From Casp-actino8 sp964563545 (lineage in GTDB: Bacteria > Actinomycetota > Acidimicrobiia > Acidimicrobiales > Ilumatobacteraceae), in NCBI GenBank assembly GCA_964563545.1, contig CAZLXB010000002.1, positions 1 to 64,000 on the forward strand: a stretch of DNA of 64,000 nucleotides, given 5' to 3'. Under the pieces are notes generated by a model. It ran no database searches. It had not been told where the DNA came from and saw only the letters and a list, made by a program, of their open reading frames with translations. Positions 8,090 through 15,824 of this stretch are shown here, in pieces; the first letter of the stretch is position 1; every line of letters begins with the position of its first letter. The position numbers and the translations under genes were made by a program.

Positions 8090-9217
8090 TCAAAGAACGA
8101 TGCCGAGAAGTGCGGCAGCGTCACGAGCCGAACATCCCTTGGACACGGCCGCGTCAATCAGCACTAAAGCTCCCGGAGTGTCGAGGTCGTCGTCGAGAGC
8201 GGCGCGGACATCGGTGAGGAGACCGTCATCGTGGTGACCGTTCACACTCGAAGCCCACGTCGAGAGGCGACTCTGTGCCCGGGGCATCAGTTCGTCGACC
8301 CATTCCCACTCCCGCCGATAGTGATTGCCGATGAGGGCGAGCCGGATCGCCCTCGGATCCCAGATCTCACGGAGCGCGTCGACGAAGGCCAGATTTCCGA
8401 GGCTCTTCGACATCTTGGCGCCGTCTTTGAAGACCATGGCCACGTGCATCCAGTGCTTGACGAAAGGAGCTCCGGTGGCGGCCTCGCTCTGGGCGCGCTC
8501 GCACTCGTGGTGGGGAAAGATCAGGTCGCTTCCCCCACCGTGGAGGTCGATGGTCTCCCCCAGTTCCCGAAGAGCCAAAGCGCTGCACTCGATGTGCCAG
8601 CCCGGACGACCGGCGCCCCACACCGCCTCCCATGACGGTTCGTCGGGTGCCGAGGGATGCCACAGGACGAAGTCGAGTGGGTCCCGTTTGTTCGGATTGT
8701 CGACATCTCCGCCCCGCTCACGGGCGAATGCGATCATCTGCTCGCGGCTGTAGTGGCTGACCGAGCCGAAGTCGGGGAAACGACTGACATCGAAATACAC
8801 CGAGCCGCCCGATTCGTAGGCGAAGCCCCGATCGAGGACCATGCCGATGAAGCCACGGATGTCGGAGATGGCCGAGGACGCGCGGGGCGTCGAGAACACC
8901 GGCAACGCGTTCAGGGCATGAAGGTCGCGTTCGAAACGTGCTTCCTCGCCGGCGGCGAGATCGAGGTAGTGGACGCCGAGCTCACGGGCCTTGGCGAACA
9001 GCGGATCGTCCACGTCGGTCACGTTGCGGACGCATCGGACTTCGTGGCCGAGATCGATGAGCCGGCGTTGAAGCACGTCATAGAAGATGAACGTCGTCGC
9101 GTGTCCGATGTGTGTCGCGTCGTACGGCGTGATGCCGCAGGTGTACATGAGAACCCGATGGTCGGGCTCGAAAGGGACGACCGCGCGACGAGCGGTGTCG
9201 TACAGCCTCATCGGCAT
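8090..9217 (-). CDS. mshC: Cysteine:GlcN-Ins ligase of mycothiol synthesis
   Basis: This 375-residue relative of cysteinyl-tRNA synthetase has the mycothiol-ligase signature TCGITPYDATHIGHA (24-38), the zinc ligand C211, HHECE at 236-240, and KMSKS at 268-272. MshC activates cysteine with ATP and joins it to glucosaminyl-inositol, the third step of mycothiol synthesis. It lacks the long C-terminal anticodon-binding part of true CysS. It is shorter than the roughly 412-residue mycobacterial enzyme, mainly by lacking an N-terminal extension. The start is ATG 9217 or, less likely, ATG 9211. It lies three bases after npdG, so the two redox-cofactor genes are probably co-transcribed. Confidence 0.93.
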   Translation of the reverse strand: MPMRLYDTARRAVVPFEPDHRVLMYTCGITPYDATHIGHATTFIFYDVLQRRLIDLGHEVRCVRNVTDVDDPLFAKARELGVHYLDLAAGEEARFERDLHALNALPVFSTPRASSAISDIRGFIGMVLDRGFAYESGGSVYFDVSRFPDFGSVSHYSREQMIAFARERGGDVDNPNKRDPLDFVLWHPSAPDEPSWEAVWGAGRPGWHIECSALALRELGETIDLHGGGSDLIFPHHECERAQSEAATGAPFVKHWMHVAMVFKDGAKMSKSLGNLAFVDALREIWDPRAIRLALIGNHYRREWEWVDELMPRAQSRLSTWASSVNGHHDDGLLTDVRAALDDDLDTPGALVLIDAAVSKGCSARDAAALLGIVL

Positions 9218-9220
9218 CGA

Positions 9221-9904
9221 TCAGTTTCCCGTCGATCCACCGGCGGCGAGGTTGCGGATTCCGGTCAACTTGGGGGCGACTCGCGTCTTGTAGCGGACGT
9301 TCAACTGCAGGAGCACCGCGGTGAAGGCTTCGATGGCGGTGGCGTTCGACAATTCGCCGGCGTCGAGCGGACGGCACCCGGGGATTTTGGCGACGATCTC
9401 GCTCACCGTGGCGAGGGCATCGGCGTCGTCGCTGCAGATCAGAACATCGGAATCGATGGGTTCACCCAGATGTCCCAACTCCTTGGCCGGCAAGTGGTGG
9501 AAAGCCGCCACGACACGGCTTTCGGGAACGGCGGCCTGAACATGGGCGGCCACGCTCCCTCGAGGTGGGAGGAGAGGTTGGAACTCGCCGGCCACGCGGA
9601 CCAACGCGTTGGCCATACTGATCACGACCTTGCCCCGAAGCGCGATCGCATTCTCTTGCACCGTCGTGGCTGCGGAATCCCAAGGAGTTGCGATGACGAT
9701 CAATTCGCATTGGCTCGCCTCCGCGTTGTCGCCGTAGGCGAGCATCTCGGCCAAGACGGGAAACTTCGCAACCTGTTCGTCGCGGGCTTCCATGGCCTTG
9801 TACTTCGATCGTGAACCGATCACCACCGGATAGCCGATCGATGCCAAGCGGGCGGCGAGTGCGGTGCCGGCGGGTCCGGTTCCCCCGAGAATTCCAATGC
9901 GCAT
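9221..9904 (-). CDS. npdG: F420-dependent NADP oxidoreductase
   Basis: This 227-residue protein opens with a dinucleotide-binding fold (RIGILGGTGPAG) followed by IGSRS, which contacts the 2'-phosphate of NADP in this family. The later blocks (VISMANALV, AFHHLPA) fit the NADPH:F420 reductase family, which passes hydride between NADPH and coenzyme F420. An ATG at 9904 preceded by GGTGGAGG (9906-9913) fixes the start; the frame extends six codons further upstream to 9922 but that start has no ribosome site. It precedes mshC by three bases. It implies that the organism makes or uses F420, which fits the FDOR-like genes near 57-58 kb. Confidence 0.88.
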   Translation of the reverse strand: MRIGILGGTGPAGTALAARLASIGYPVVIGSRSKYKAMEARDEQVAKFPVLAEMLAYGDNAEASQCELIVIATPWDSAATTVQENAIALRGKVVISMANALVRVAGEFQPLLPPRGSVAAHVQAAVPESRVVAAFHHLPAKELGHLGEPIDSDVLICSDDADALATVSEIVAKIPGCRPLDAGELSNATAIEAFTAVLLQLNVRYKTRVAPKLTGIRNLAAGGSTGN

Positions 9905-9966
9905 GCCTCCACCTTTCCACATCGACCGGTGTCGATCGGAGTCCGCGGGCCCGATCGGGTGACGAC

Positions 9967-9972
9967 TAGTTT
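9967..9972 (+). promoter_or_regulatory. -10-like hexamer TAGTTT, leaderless promoter of fabI
   Basis: TAGTTT lies exactly six bases before ATG 9979 and no Shine-Dalgarno sequence is present. The spacing puts transcription start at or next to the A of the start codon. Confidence 0.6.
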
Positions 9973-9978
9973 GGCGAC

Positions 9979-10746
9979 ATGGGACTCCTCGAGGGCAAGA
10001 AGATCGTCGTCACCGGGGTGCTCACCGACGCGTCGTTGGCGTTCTCGGTCGCCCGTTTAGCTCTCGACGAGGGCGCCGACATCGTCTTGACCGGTGCCGG
10101 ACGAGCGTTGTCCCTGACTCAACGCACCGCCCGCAAACTCCCCCGCGAGGTGGAGGTTCTCGAGCTCGACGTGACCGTTCCGGCGCACGGCGAAGCCCTT
10201 CGAGATCATCTGGCGACCAAATGGGGACGGGTCGACGGTGTTCTGCACAGCATCGGCTTCGCCCCTGAAGTCTGCCTGGGTGAGGACTTCATGGCCGCTC
10301 AGTGGGAGGACGTCGCTACGGCGATCCAGATCAGTGCGTATTCGTACAAGTTCCTCGCCGAAGCCCTGCTTCCCCTCCTCGGTGCCGGTTCATCGATCGT
10401 CGGACTCGATTTCGACAACACGGTCGCCTGGCCCGCGTACAACTGGATGGGGGTCGCCAAGTCGTCACTCGAAAGCATCAATCGCTATCTGGCCCGCGAT
10501 CTCGGTCGCCGAGGCATCCGTTGCAATCTCATCGCCGCCGGCCCGATCAAGACCATGGCGGCCAAGTCGATTCCTGGTTTCAAGAAATTCGAGGACGTGT
10601 GGGACGAGCGTGCTCCGCTCGGCTGGAACGTCGAGGATCCGACTCCCGTCGCCCGAGCCTGTGTCGCTCTCCTGTCGGATCTCTTCCCGGCCACGACAGG
10701 GTCGATGATCCACATCGACGGCGGCTATCACGCGACCGGCGCCTGA
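9979..10746 (+). CDS. fabI: Enoyl-ACP reductase (NADH)
   Basis: This 255-residue protein is an InhA/FabI-type short-chain reductase that reduces the enoyl-ACP double bond at the end of each fatty-acid elongation cycle. The divergent Gly-rich loop is TGVLTDASLAFSVA (12-25). The catalytic pair is Y154 and K161 in PAYNWMGVAKS, with F145 in LDFDN matching InhA F149. The run DFDNTVAWPAYNW is close to mycobacterial InhA. ATG 9979 follows a TAGTTT box at leaderless spacing. It is divergent from npdG and followed three bases later by the DUF255 gene. Confidence 0.95.
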   Translation: MGLLEGKKIVVTGVLTDASLAFSVARLALDEGADIVLTGAGRALSLTQRTARKLPREVEVLELDVTVPAHGEALRDHLATKWGRVDGVLHSIGFAPEVCLGEDFMAAQWEDVATAIQISAYSYKFLAEALLPLLGAGSSIVGLDFDNTVAWPAYNWMGVAKSSLESINRYLARDLGRRGIRCNLIAAGPIKTMAAKSIPGFKKFEDVWDERAPLGWNVEDPTPVARACVALLSDLFPATTGSMIHIDGGYHATGA

Positions 10747-10749
10747 TCG

Positions 10750-12738
10750 ATGAATCGTCTCGCCGGCGAGGCGTCGCCTTATCTGCGTCAGCATCGCGAC
10801 AATCCCGTCGATTGGTATCCGTGGGGGCCCGAGGCCTTTGCTGCCGCGCGAGAACGGGACCTGCCCATCCTCTTGTCGGTCGGCTACTCGGCGTGCCACT
10901 GGTGTCACGTGATGGCGCACGAGTCGTTCGAAGATCCCGTCGTCGCGGCCGAGATGAACTCGCGGTTCGTCTGTGTCAAGGTCGATCGGGAGGAGCGCCC
11001 CGACGTCGATGCCGTCTACATGGACGCGGTACAAGCCCTGACCGGGCACGGAGGATGGCCGATGACGGTCTTTCTGACTCCGGATCGAGAACCGTTCTTC
11101 GGCGGCACGTACTACCCGCGCGAGGGATTCCTGCGACTCATGAGCGCTATCAGCGACGTCTGGGTGAACCGTCGCGATGATGTGGCCGGGAACGTGCAGT
11201 CGATCGTCGAAGCGATCGGGCGGACGTCGCGCGTGGAACCCGCGCCTGATCTGCCCGGTGTCGAGTTCCTCGATCGCTGTGCGGAGGTGATCGCCGACCG
11301 CCACGATGGTGAATGGGGGGGCTTCGGGGAGGCGCCGAAGTTCCCTTCCACGATGAATCTCGACTTCCTCCTGCGCCGTCACATGGCCCGACCTGACTCT
11401 CTTTGGGATGCGGTCGTCGAGCGCTCACTCGATGCCATGGCGGCCGGGGGCATTCACGATCACCTCGGAGGCGGCTTCGCTCGTTATTCAGTGGACCGAC
11501 GTTGGCTGGTGCCGCACTTCGAGAAGATGCTCTACGACCAAGCTCTTCTGCTGCGTTCCTATTGTCACGGATACCTCGTTCTCGGACACGAGCGTTGGCG
11601 TCGCGTCATCGAGACGACCGTCGAGTATCTGCTTCGGGACATGCGACTCCCAGAGGGGGCTTTCTTCAGCGCCGAGGACGCCGATTCTGACGATGGAACC
11701 GGCCATCATCACGAGGGTTGGTTCTACACCTGGACGGCCGATGAGGTCCGGGCGTTGCTCGGCGATCGGGCGGGCGAATTCGCCGAATGGTTCGGACTCA
11801 CCGAGGCGGGAAATTTCGAGGGTCGCAACATCCTGTTTCGGCCGATCGCTCCCGACATGTTCGAGCGGACTCCGTCCATCGAGGCGGCTTGCGCTCTCCT
11901 TCTCGAGCGACGAGGGCGACGAACTCGGCCCGGGCTCGACACCAAGGTTCTGCTCGAGTGGAATGCGCTGCTCGTTTCGTCGCTGGCCGAGTGCGGTGTC
12001 GCTCTGGATCGAATGGACTGGATCGAAGCGGCCGAGCACTGCGCCGAATTCCTCGTGATCAACCTTCGACGAGCCGACGGATCCTGGTCCCGTGTGTGGC
12101 AAGCCGATGCCCGACCGCCGGCCAGACACGACGCACTCGCCGTTGATCACGCGGCCCTCGTCGACGCCTTCGTCCGCCTCGCCGAAGCGACCGGTCGGAG
12201 GATCTGGATCGACCGAGCCCTCGAGGTGGCGGACCGACTCGTGGTGGACTTCCACGACCCAGTGAACGGTGGTTTCTTCACGACGGCTACCGAGGGTGAG
12301 CAACTCGTCGTACGGCAGAAGGATCTGCTCGACAATGCCACCCCCGCCGCGAACTCGCTTGCTGCGCTCGGACTCCTCCGGCTGTCTGCGCTCACTGGAC
12401 GGGCGGATCTTCACGACATCGCGATCGGCACGTTGCGCCTCGTCGCCCGAATTGCGTCACAAGCGCCGTCAGCGGCGGGTCTCACTCTGCTGGCACTCGA
12501 CATCGCCATCACGGGCACGACCGAGGTGGCGATCGTTGGTGATCGACCGGACCTTCTCCAGCGATTCCGAGACCAGTGGCGACCGACGTCGGTTCTGGCG
12601 TGGGGAGAGCCTTACGGAGGCCCGCTGTGGGAGTCGAGACGCGATGGGCTGGCTTACGTCTGCCGCGATCACACGTGTTCCGAACCGACCCCGGATGCGG
12701 ATCGATTCGTCGAGTTACTCGACCGATCAGGCCGCTGA
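10750..12738 (+). CDS. DUF255 thioredoxin-domain protein (YyaL/SPATA20 family)
   Basis: This 662-residue protein has an N-terminal thioredoxin-like DUF255 domain (about 1-160) with the characteristic C49-H-W-C52-H motif and NPVDWYPWG near the start. A long (alpha/alpha)6-barrel-like region follows, with HLGGGFARYSVDRRWLVPHF and EDADSDD blocks typical of the family. Members are widespread and conserved, but their reaction is not established; they resemble glycan epimerases fused to a thioredoxin fold. It starts three bases after fabI and is probably co-transcribed. Its 3' end overlaps the convergent thiolase gene by 12 bases. Confidence 0.9.
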   Translation: MNRLAGEASPYLRQHRDNPVDWYPWGPEAFAAARERDLPILLSVGYSACHWCHVMAHESFEDPVVAAEMNSRFVCVKVDREERPDVDAVYMDAVQALTGHGGWPMTVFLTPDREPFFGGTYYPREGFLRLMSAISDVWVNRRDDVAGNVQSIVEAIGRTSRVEPAPDLPGVEFLDRCAEVIADRHDGEWGGFGEAPKFPSTMNLDFLLRRHMARPDSLWDAVVERSLDAMAAGGIHDHLGGGFARYSVDRRWLVPHFEKMLYDQALLLRSYCHGYLVLGHERWRRVIETTVEYLLRDMRLPEGAFFSAEDADSDDGTGHHHEGWFYTWTADEVRALLGDRAGEFAEWFGLTEAGNFEGRNILFRPIAPDMFERTPSIEAACALLLERRGRRTRPGLDTKVLLEWNALLVSSLAECGVALDRMDWIEAAEHCAEFLVINLRRADGSWSRVWQADARPPARHDALAVDHAALVDAFVRLAEATGRRIWIDRALEVADRLVVDFHDPVNGGFFTTATEGEQLVVRQKDLLDNATPAANSLAALGLLRLSALTGRADLHDIAIGTLRLVARIASQAPSAAGLTLLALDIAITGTTEVAIVGDRPDLLQRFRDQWRPTSVLAWGEPYGGPLWESRRDGLAYVCRDHTCSEPTPDADRFVELLDRSGR

Positions 12739-13932
12739 ACGCTCCAGGATGTGCACGCCGCAAGCGGAGCCGAGCCCGATCACATGGGCCAGGCCCACCT
12801 TGGCACCCTCGATCTGCCGATCGCCGGCTTCGCCGCGTAGGTGATGGCAGATCTCCCAGATGTTGGCGATACCGGTTGCCGAGATCGGATGGCCCTTCGA
12901 CTGAAGACCGCCCGAGACGTTCACCGGCGTCTTACCGTCGCGCCACGGGGCTCCCGACATGAAGAAGTCGACCGCTCCCCCTTCGGGGCACAACATCAAG
13001 TTGTCGTAGTGCACGAGTTCGGCCGTGGCGAAACAGTCGTGCAGTTCGACGAGATCCAGGTCGGATGGTGACACGCCGGCCTGTTCATAGGCGATGGTGG
13101 CCGCGTTGCGGGTGAGGGTATTCACATCCGGGAGGATCTGGCACGCCTCTTGGTACGGATCGGTGGTGAGCACGGAAGCCGAGACCTTGATCGCCCGTCG
13201 ACGCTGATCGACCGACAGAGTCTTCAGAACCTCACCACTCGTCACCACGGCCGCGGCGGCGCCGTCACAATTGGCCGAGCACATCGGGCGCGTGTTCGGA
13301 TAGGCGATCATCATGTCGCCCATGATCTCCTCGAGGGTGAATCGCTTCTGGTAGGCCGCCATCGGGTTGAGTGTCGAGTGAGCGTGATTCTTCTCCGAAA
13401 TCCGCGCGAACAACTCGAACGAGACCCCTCCGTACTTGTGTCCGTATTCCATGCCCACTTGGGCGAAGGTTCCGGGCATGGTGTCGGTTCCGATGCGACC
13501 ATCGGTCGGCGCGACGGCGCCGTACCGACCCTTGGGCTCCCACTTGTTCGCGTCCTTCTTGCCCTGACCTCCTCCTCCGAGGAGTCCGGCCCCCGCCAAT
13601 TTCTCGGCGCCGACGGCCAAACCCATGCGCACTTCACCCGACTTCACGGCCATGATCGCCGTACGAAGAGCGGTGGCGCCCGTGGCACAGGCGTTGGACA
13701 CGTTGTACACCGGGATTCCGGTCTGACCGATCTGCTTTTGAAGTTGCTGACCGTAACCGCCGGCGCCCATGAGGTTTCCTGCGGCGAGGATTCCCATGTC
13801 GCCCATCGACACGCCACCATCGCGCAGCGCTGCCATAGCCGCCTCGGCTCCGAGATCGACGATGTCCTTGTCGGCATGCTTGCCGAACTTCGTCATGGAG
13901 ATTCCGAGGATGTAGATGTCGTCAGTTGCCAT
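12727..13932 (-). CDS. Thiolase-family acyltransferase (SCP2/lipid-transfer type)
   Basis: This 401-residue thiolase-superfamily protein has the nucleophilic cysteine C82 in NACATGA and a C-terminal GGLQSKGHPISATG block that provides the histidine. It belongs to the SCP-x-like group, which acts with a DUF35 partner on CoA thioesters in lipid or steroid side-chain metabolism. The DUF35 gene lies just upstream at 13996, in the usual pairing. The usual second cysteine motif is replaced by GSACGVHIL near the end. The stop overlaps the convergent DUF255 gene by 12 bases. Whether it cleaves or condenses acyl-CoA cannot be told from sequence. Confidence 0.88.
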   Translation of the reverse strand: MATDDIYILGISMTKFGKHADKDIVDLGAEAAMAALRDGGVSMGDMGILAAGNLMGAGGYGQQLQKQIGQTGIPVYNVSNACATGATALRTAIMAVKSGEVRMGLAVGAEKLAGAGLLGGGGQGKKDANKWEPKGRYGAVAPTDGRIGTDTMPGTFAQVGMEYGHKYGGVSFELFARISEKNHAHSTLNPMAAYQKRFTLEEIMGDMMIAYPNTRPMCSANCDGAAAAVVTSGEVLKTLSVDQRRRAIKVSASVLTTDPYQEACQILPDVNTLTRNAATIAYEQAGVSPSDLDLVELHDCFATAELVHYDNLMLCPEGGAVDFFMSGAPWRDGKTPVNVSGGLQSKGHPISATGIANIWEICHHLRGEAGDRQIEGAKVGLAHVIGLGSACGVHILERSAA

Positions 13933-13995
13933 GGTGGGTTCTCTTTCTGGTCGGAGAAGTGAAATGAGAATACTGAGTGGACGGTCGCGTGGATG

Positions 13996-14400
13996 TCACG
14001 CCGGTTCGAAGCCGAAACCGATGGCCTCGACGCCCTCATCGTCGGTGCCGAGGCTGTAGGTCGCCAGACGGACCTTCATTCCGAGAGTCACTTTCTCGGG
14101 TGTGGGGTCGGTGTTGATCACGTTGCCGCGGACGCTCGTTCCTCCGCAATCGACGACTCCGGCCACGAAGGGAACGGGCACACCCGGGGCGGCGAAAGCG
14201 ACGATCGTGAATGCCTTCAGAACGCCGGTGGTCGGGATGTCGACCGGGCGGAACTCGGTCTGGAAACAGCCCGCACACGCATTTCGTCGATCGAAGAATC
14301 GTGCGCCGCAGGAGGTGCACTCATTGGCGACCAAGTGAGGCGATGGTGTCAGATGGAGATACGACACCAAGGGAATTTGCTGAGCGGTGGGGCTGGACAC
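13996..14400 (-). CDS. DUF35 zinc-ribbon/OB-fold acyl-CoA-associated protein
   Basis: This 134-residue protein has an N-terminal zinc ribbon with cysteines at 28, 31, 42 and 45 (C-x2-C-x10-C-x2-C) and a C-terminal OB-fold. It is the standard partner of SCP2-type thiolases, where it helps form the active complex or bind CoA. GTG 14400 is preferred as the start because a GAGAGGAG ribosome site precedes it closely; the frame is open to 14469 but the extra 23 residues are Arg/Gly-rich and unlike the family. The thiolase gene follows 63 bases downstream on the same strand. Confidence 0.85.
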   Translation of the reverse strand: MSSPTAQQIPLVSYLHLTPSPHLVANECTSCGARFFDRRNACAGCFQTEFRPVDIPTTGVLKAFTIVAFAAPGVPVPFVAGVVDCGGTSVRGNVINTDPTPEKVTLGMKVRLATYSLGTDDEGVEAIGFGFEPA

Positions 14401-14462
14401 GAGGGCTCCTCTCGGGGGACGTCCGAACCCTACGGTTCTCCGACCCGACCCGGGAAACCGGA

Positions 14463-15074
14463 TCACCAACGACCGAGATGAACCTGTTCAGTGGCCGCCC
14501 GCCGTTGGCGGACTGTGGCCGAACCCGACGGGCGATCGTCCGTGCTCCGAAGACCGACGGCAATGGCACCCACACACTGAACGTCGTTGGGAACTCCGAG
14601 GGCCGAGAGGCTCTCGTGACCCGGACCAAAGAGGCCGAAAAAGAGCGCACCCCATCGACACTCCTCGATGAGGAGCAGGAGATTCTGGGCGGCCATCGCA
14701 GCATCGGTCAGCCAGAAGGGAGTCGGCCAGGCCTCGGCGCTCTCGAGCCCATGGCCCGACTTGTCGGACTCCGAATAGCGCTCCAGGTAGCTCGCCCGGT
14801 CGCCGAGCACCAAGACACAGGCTGACGCATCGAGCACTCCCGGATTGACCCTGGCGAACCATTCGCCGGCGCCACTTCGTTGCCAGAACTCCGACAGATC
14901 GGCATCCTGCAGGATCAGGAAATGAGTGCCCTGGGAGAATCCCGCCGAAGGCGCGAATCGAGCCGTATCGCACAGGTCCACGAGATCGTCGATCGGGACC
15001 GCACCGGAGAAACGCCGGGTCATCCGCCGCCGGCGGATCAGGTCACGAAGGGGTGAGCCGGACGCTGGTTTCAA
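14463..15074 (-). CDS. Nitroreductase-family protein
   Basis: This 203-residue protein has the FMN-binding nitroreductase fold. The N-terminal phosphate-binding arginines (RRRRMTRRFSG), the FAPSAGFSQG block and the helix AAMAAQNLLLLIEE are recognisable. Family members use NAD(P)H to reduce nitroaromatics, quinones or flavins. The start appears to be TTG 15074, because the first in-frame ATG (15023) would remove part of the conserved arginine-rich strand. It begins seven bases after the stop of the upstream unassigned gene. The substrate is unknown. Confidence 0.8.
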   Translation of the reverse strand: MKPASGSPLRDLIRRRRMTRRFSGAVPIDDLVDLCDTARFAPSAGFSQGTHFLILQDADLSEFWQRSGAGEWFARVNPGVLDASACVLVLGDRASYLERYSESDKSGHGLESAEAWPTPFWLTDAAMAAQNLLLLIEECRWGALFFGLFGPGHESLSALGVPNDVQCVGAIAVGLRSTDDRPSGSATVRQRRAATEQVHLGRW

Positions 15075-15081
15075 GGGTGTG

Positions 15082-15738
15082 TCAGCGACGACCGAGCTTC
15101 AGAAGGTCTTCGGTCATCGTCCAACCGTGGACGATGAGAACTCCTCCGGCCGCATCCGAAACTCCCGCGAACTGTTCCCGTACGTCGGTTTTGATCTTCT
15201 CGCGCTTGGTGGACTCGTGATCGATGAATCCGCTCCGGGCCTTCTTGGCGACCACGAACGTCTTCTCGTCGTAGTGGGCATCGACGCCGAATCGACGCGC
15301 CAGTCGCTTGCCCCAAGCTCGCTCCTCGCCGACGGCCCGATGGCCGGGACGAGGGATGAGCTCGGTCAATTGCTTGAACGCCTCCAGACCGTCGGCCGAG
15401 ACGAATCGGGATCCGACGACTACATCCTCGTCGGGGAAGGCCATGAGCGCCCGATGGAACGCCTCACTCATCAGACCCTTCAGCACTTGATCCCGTTTGC
15501 CGGTTCGCTTCACACTCAGCAGACCGAGCAGTACGCACGGAGTTCCTCCGATGCGCTCGAGGGTCGAGAACATGAATCCGTGCAGTTTCCCCCCGTCACG
15601 GGCGATCGTACAGAGGACCCAGTCCTCCTTGGCCTTGGAGAGAAGTCCGATGTCGAAGGCTCCCCCCATGGATGCCAGTTCATCGAGATCGGAATCGGCC
15701 AAGGCCGAGCAATCTCGAGTCTCCACATCGACTGCCAT
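15082..15738 (-). CDS. Unassigned protein with possible GNAT-like fold
   Basis: This 218-residue soluble protein is not one I recognise. The middle part (VLLGLLSVKRTGKRDQVLKG, then a helix and VVVGSRFVSADGLEAFKQL) resembles the strand-loop-helix of GNAT acetyltransferases, but the acetyl-CoA loop is not canonical. The C-terminus (GVLIVHGWTMTEDLLKLGRR) is distinctive. The frame stays open far upstream on the antisense strand of dnaE, but composition becomes Arg-rich and shadow-like before ATG 15738, so the start is placed there. It directly precedes the nitroreductase gene. A function is not proposed. Confidence 0.6.
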   Translation of the reverse strand: MAVDVETRDCSALADSDLDELASMGGAFDIGLLSKAKEDWVLCTIARDGGKLHGFMFSTLERIGGTPCVLLGLLSVKRTGKRDQVLKGLMSEAFHRALMAFPDEDVVVGSRFVSADGLEAFKQLTELIPRPGHRAVGEERAWGKRLARRFGVDAHYDEKTFVVAKKARSGFIDHESTKREKIKTDVREQFAGVSDAAGGVLIVHGWTMTEDLLKLGRR

Positions 15739-15824
15739 CGAAGAACCGTCTTCCCCTCGTTCGAACCCCTCTAGTCTGCCACCGGAACCTCGCCCTGTGG
15801 AAAACCGAGGTGGCTCGGGCCGGA

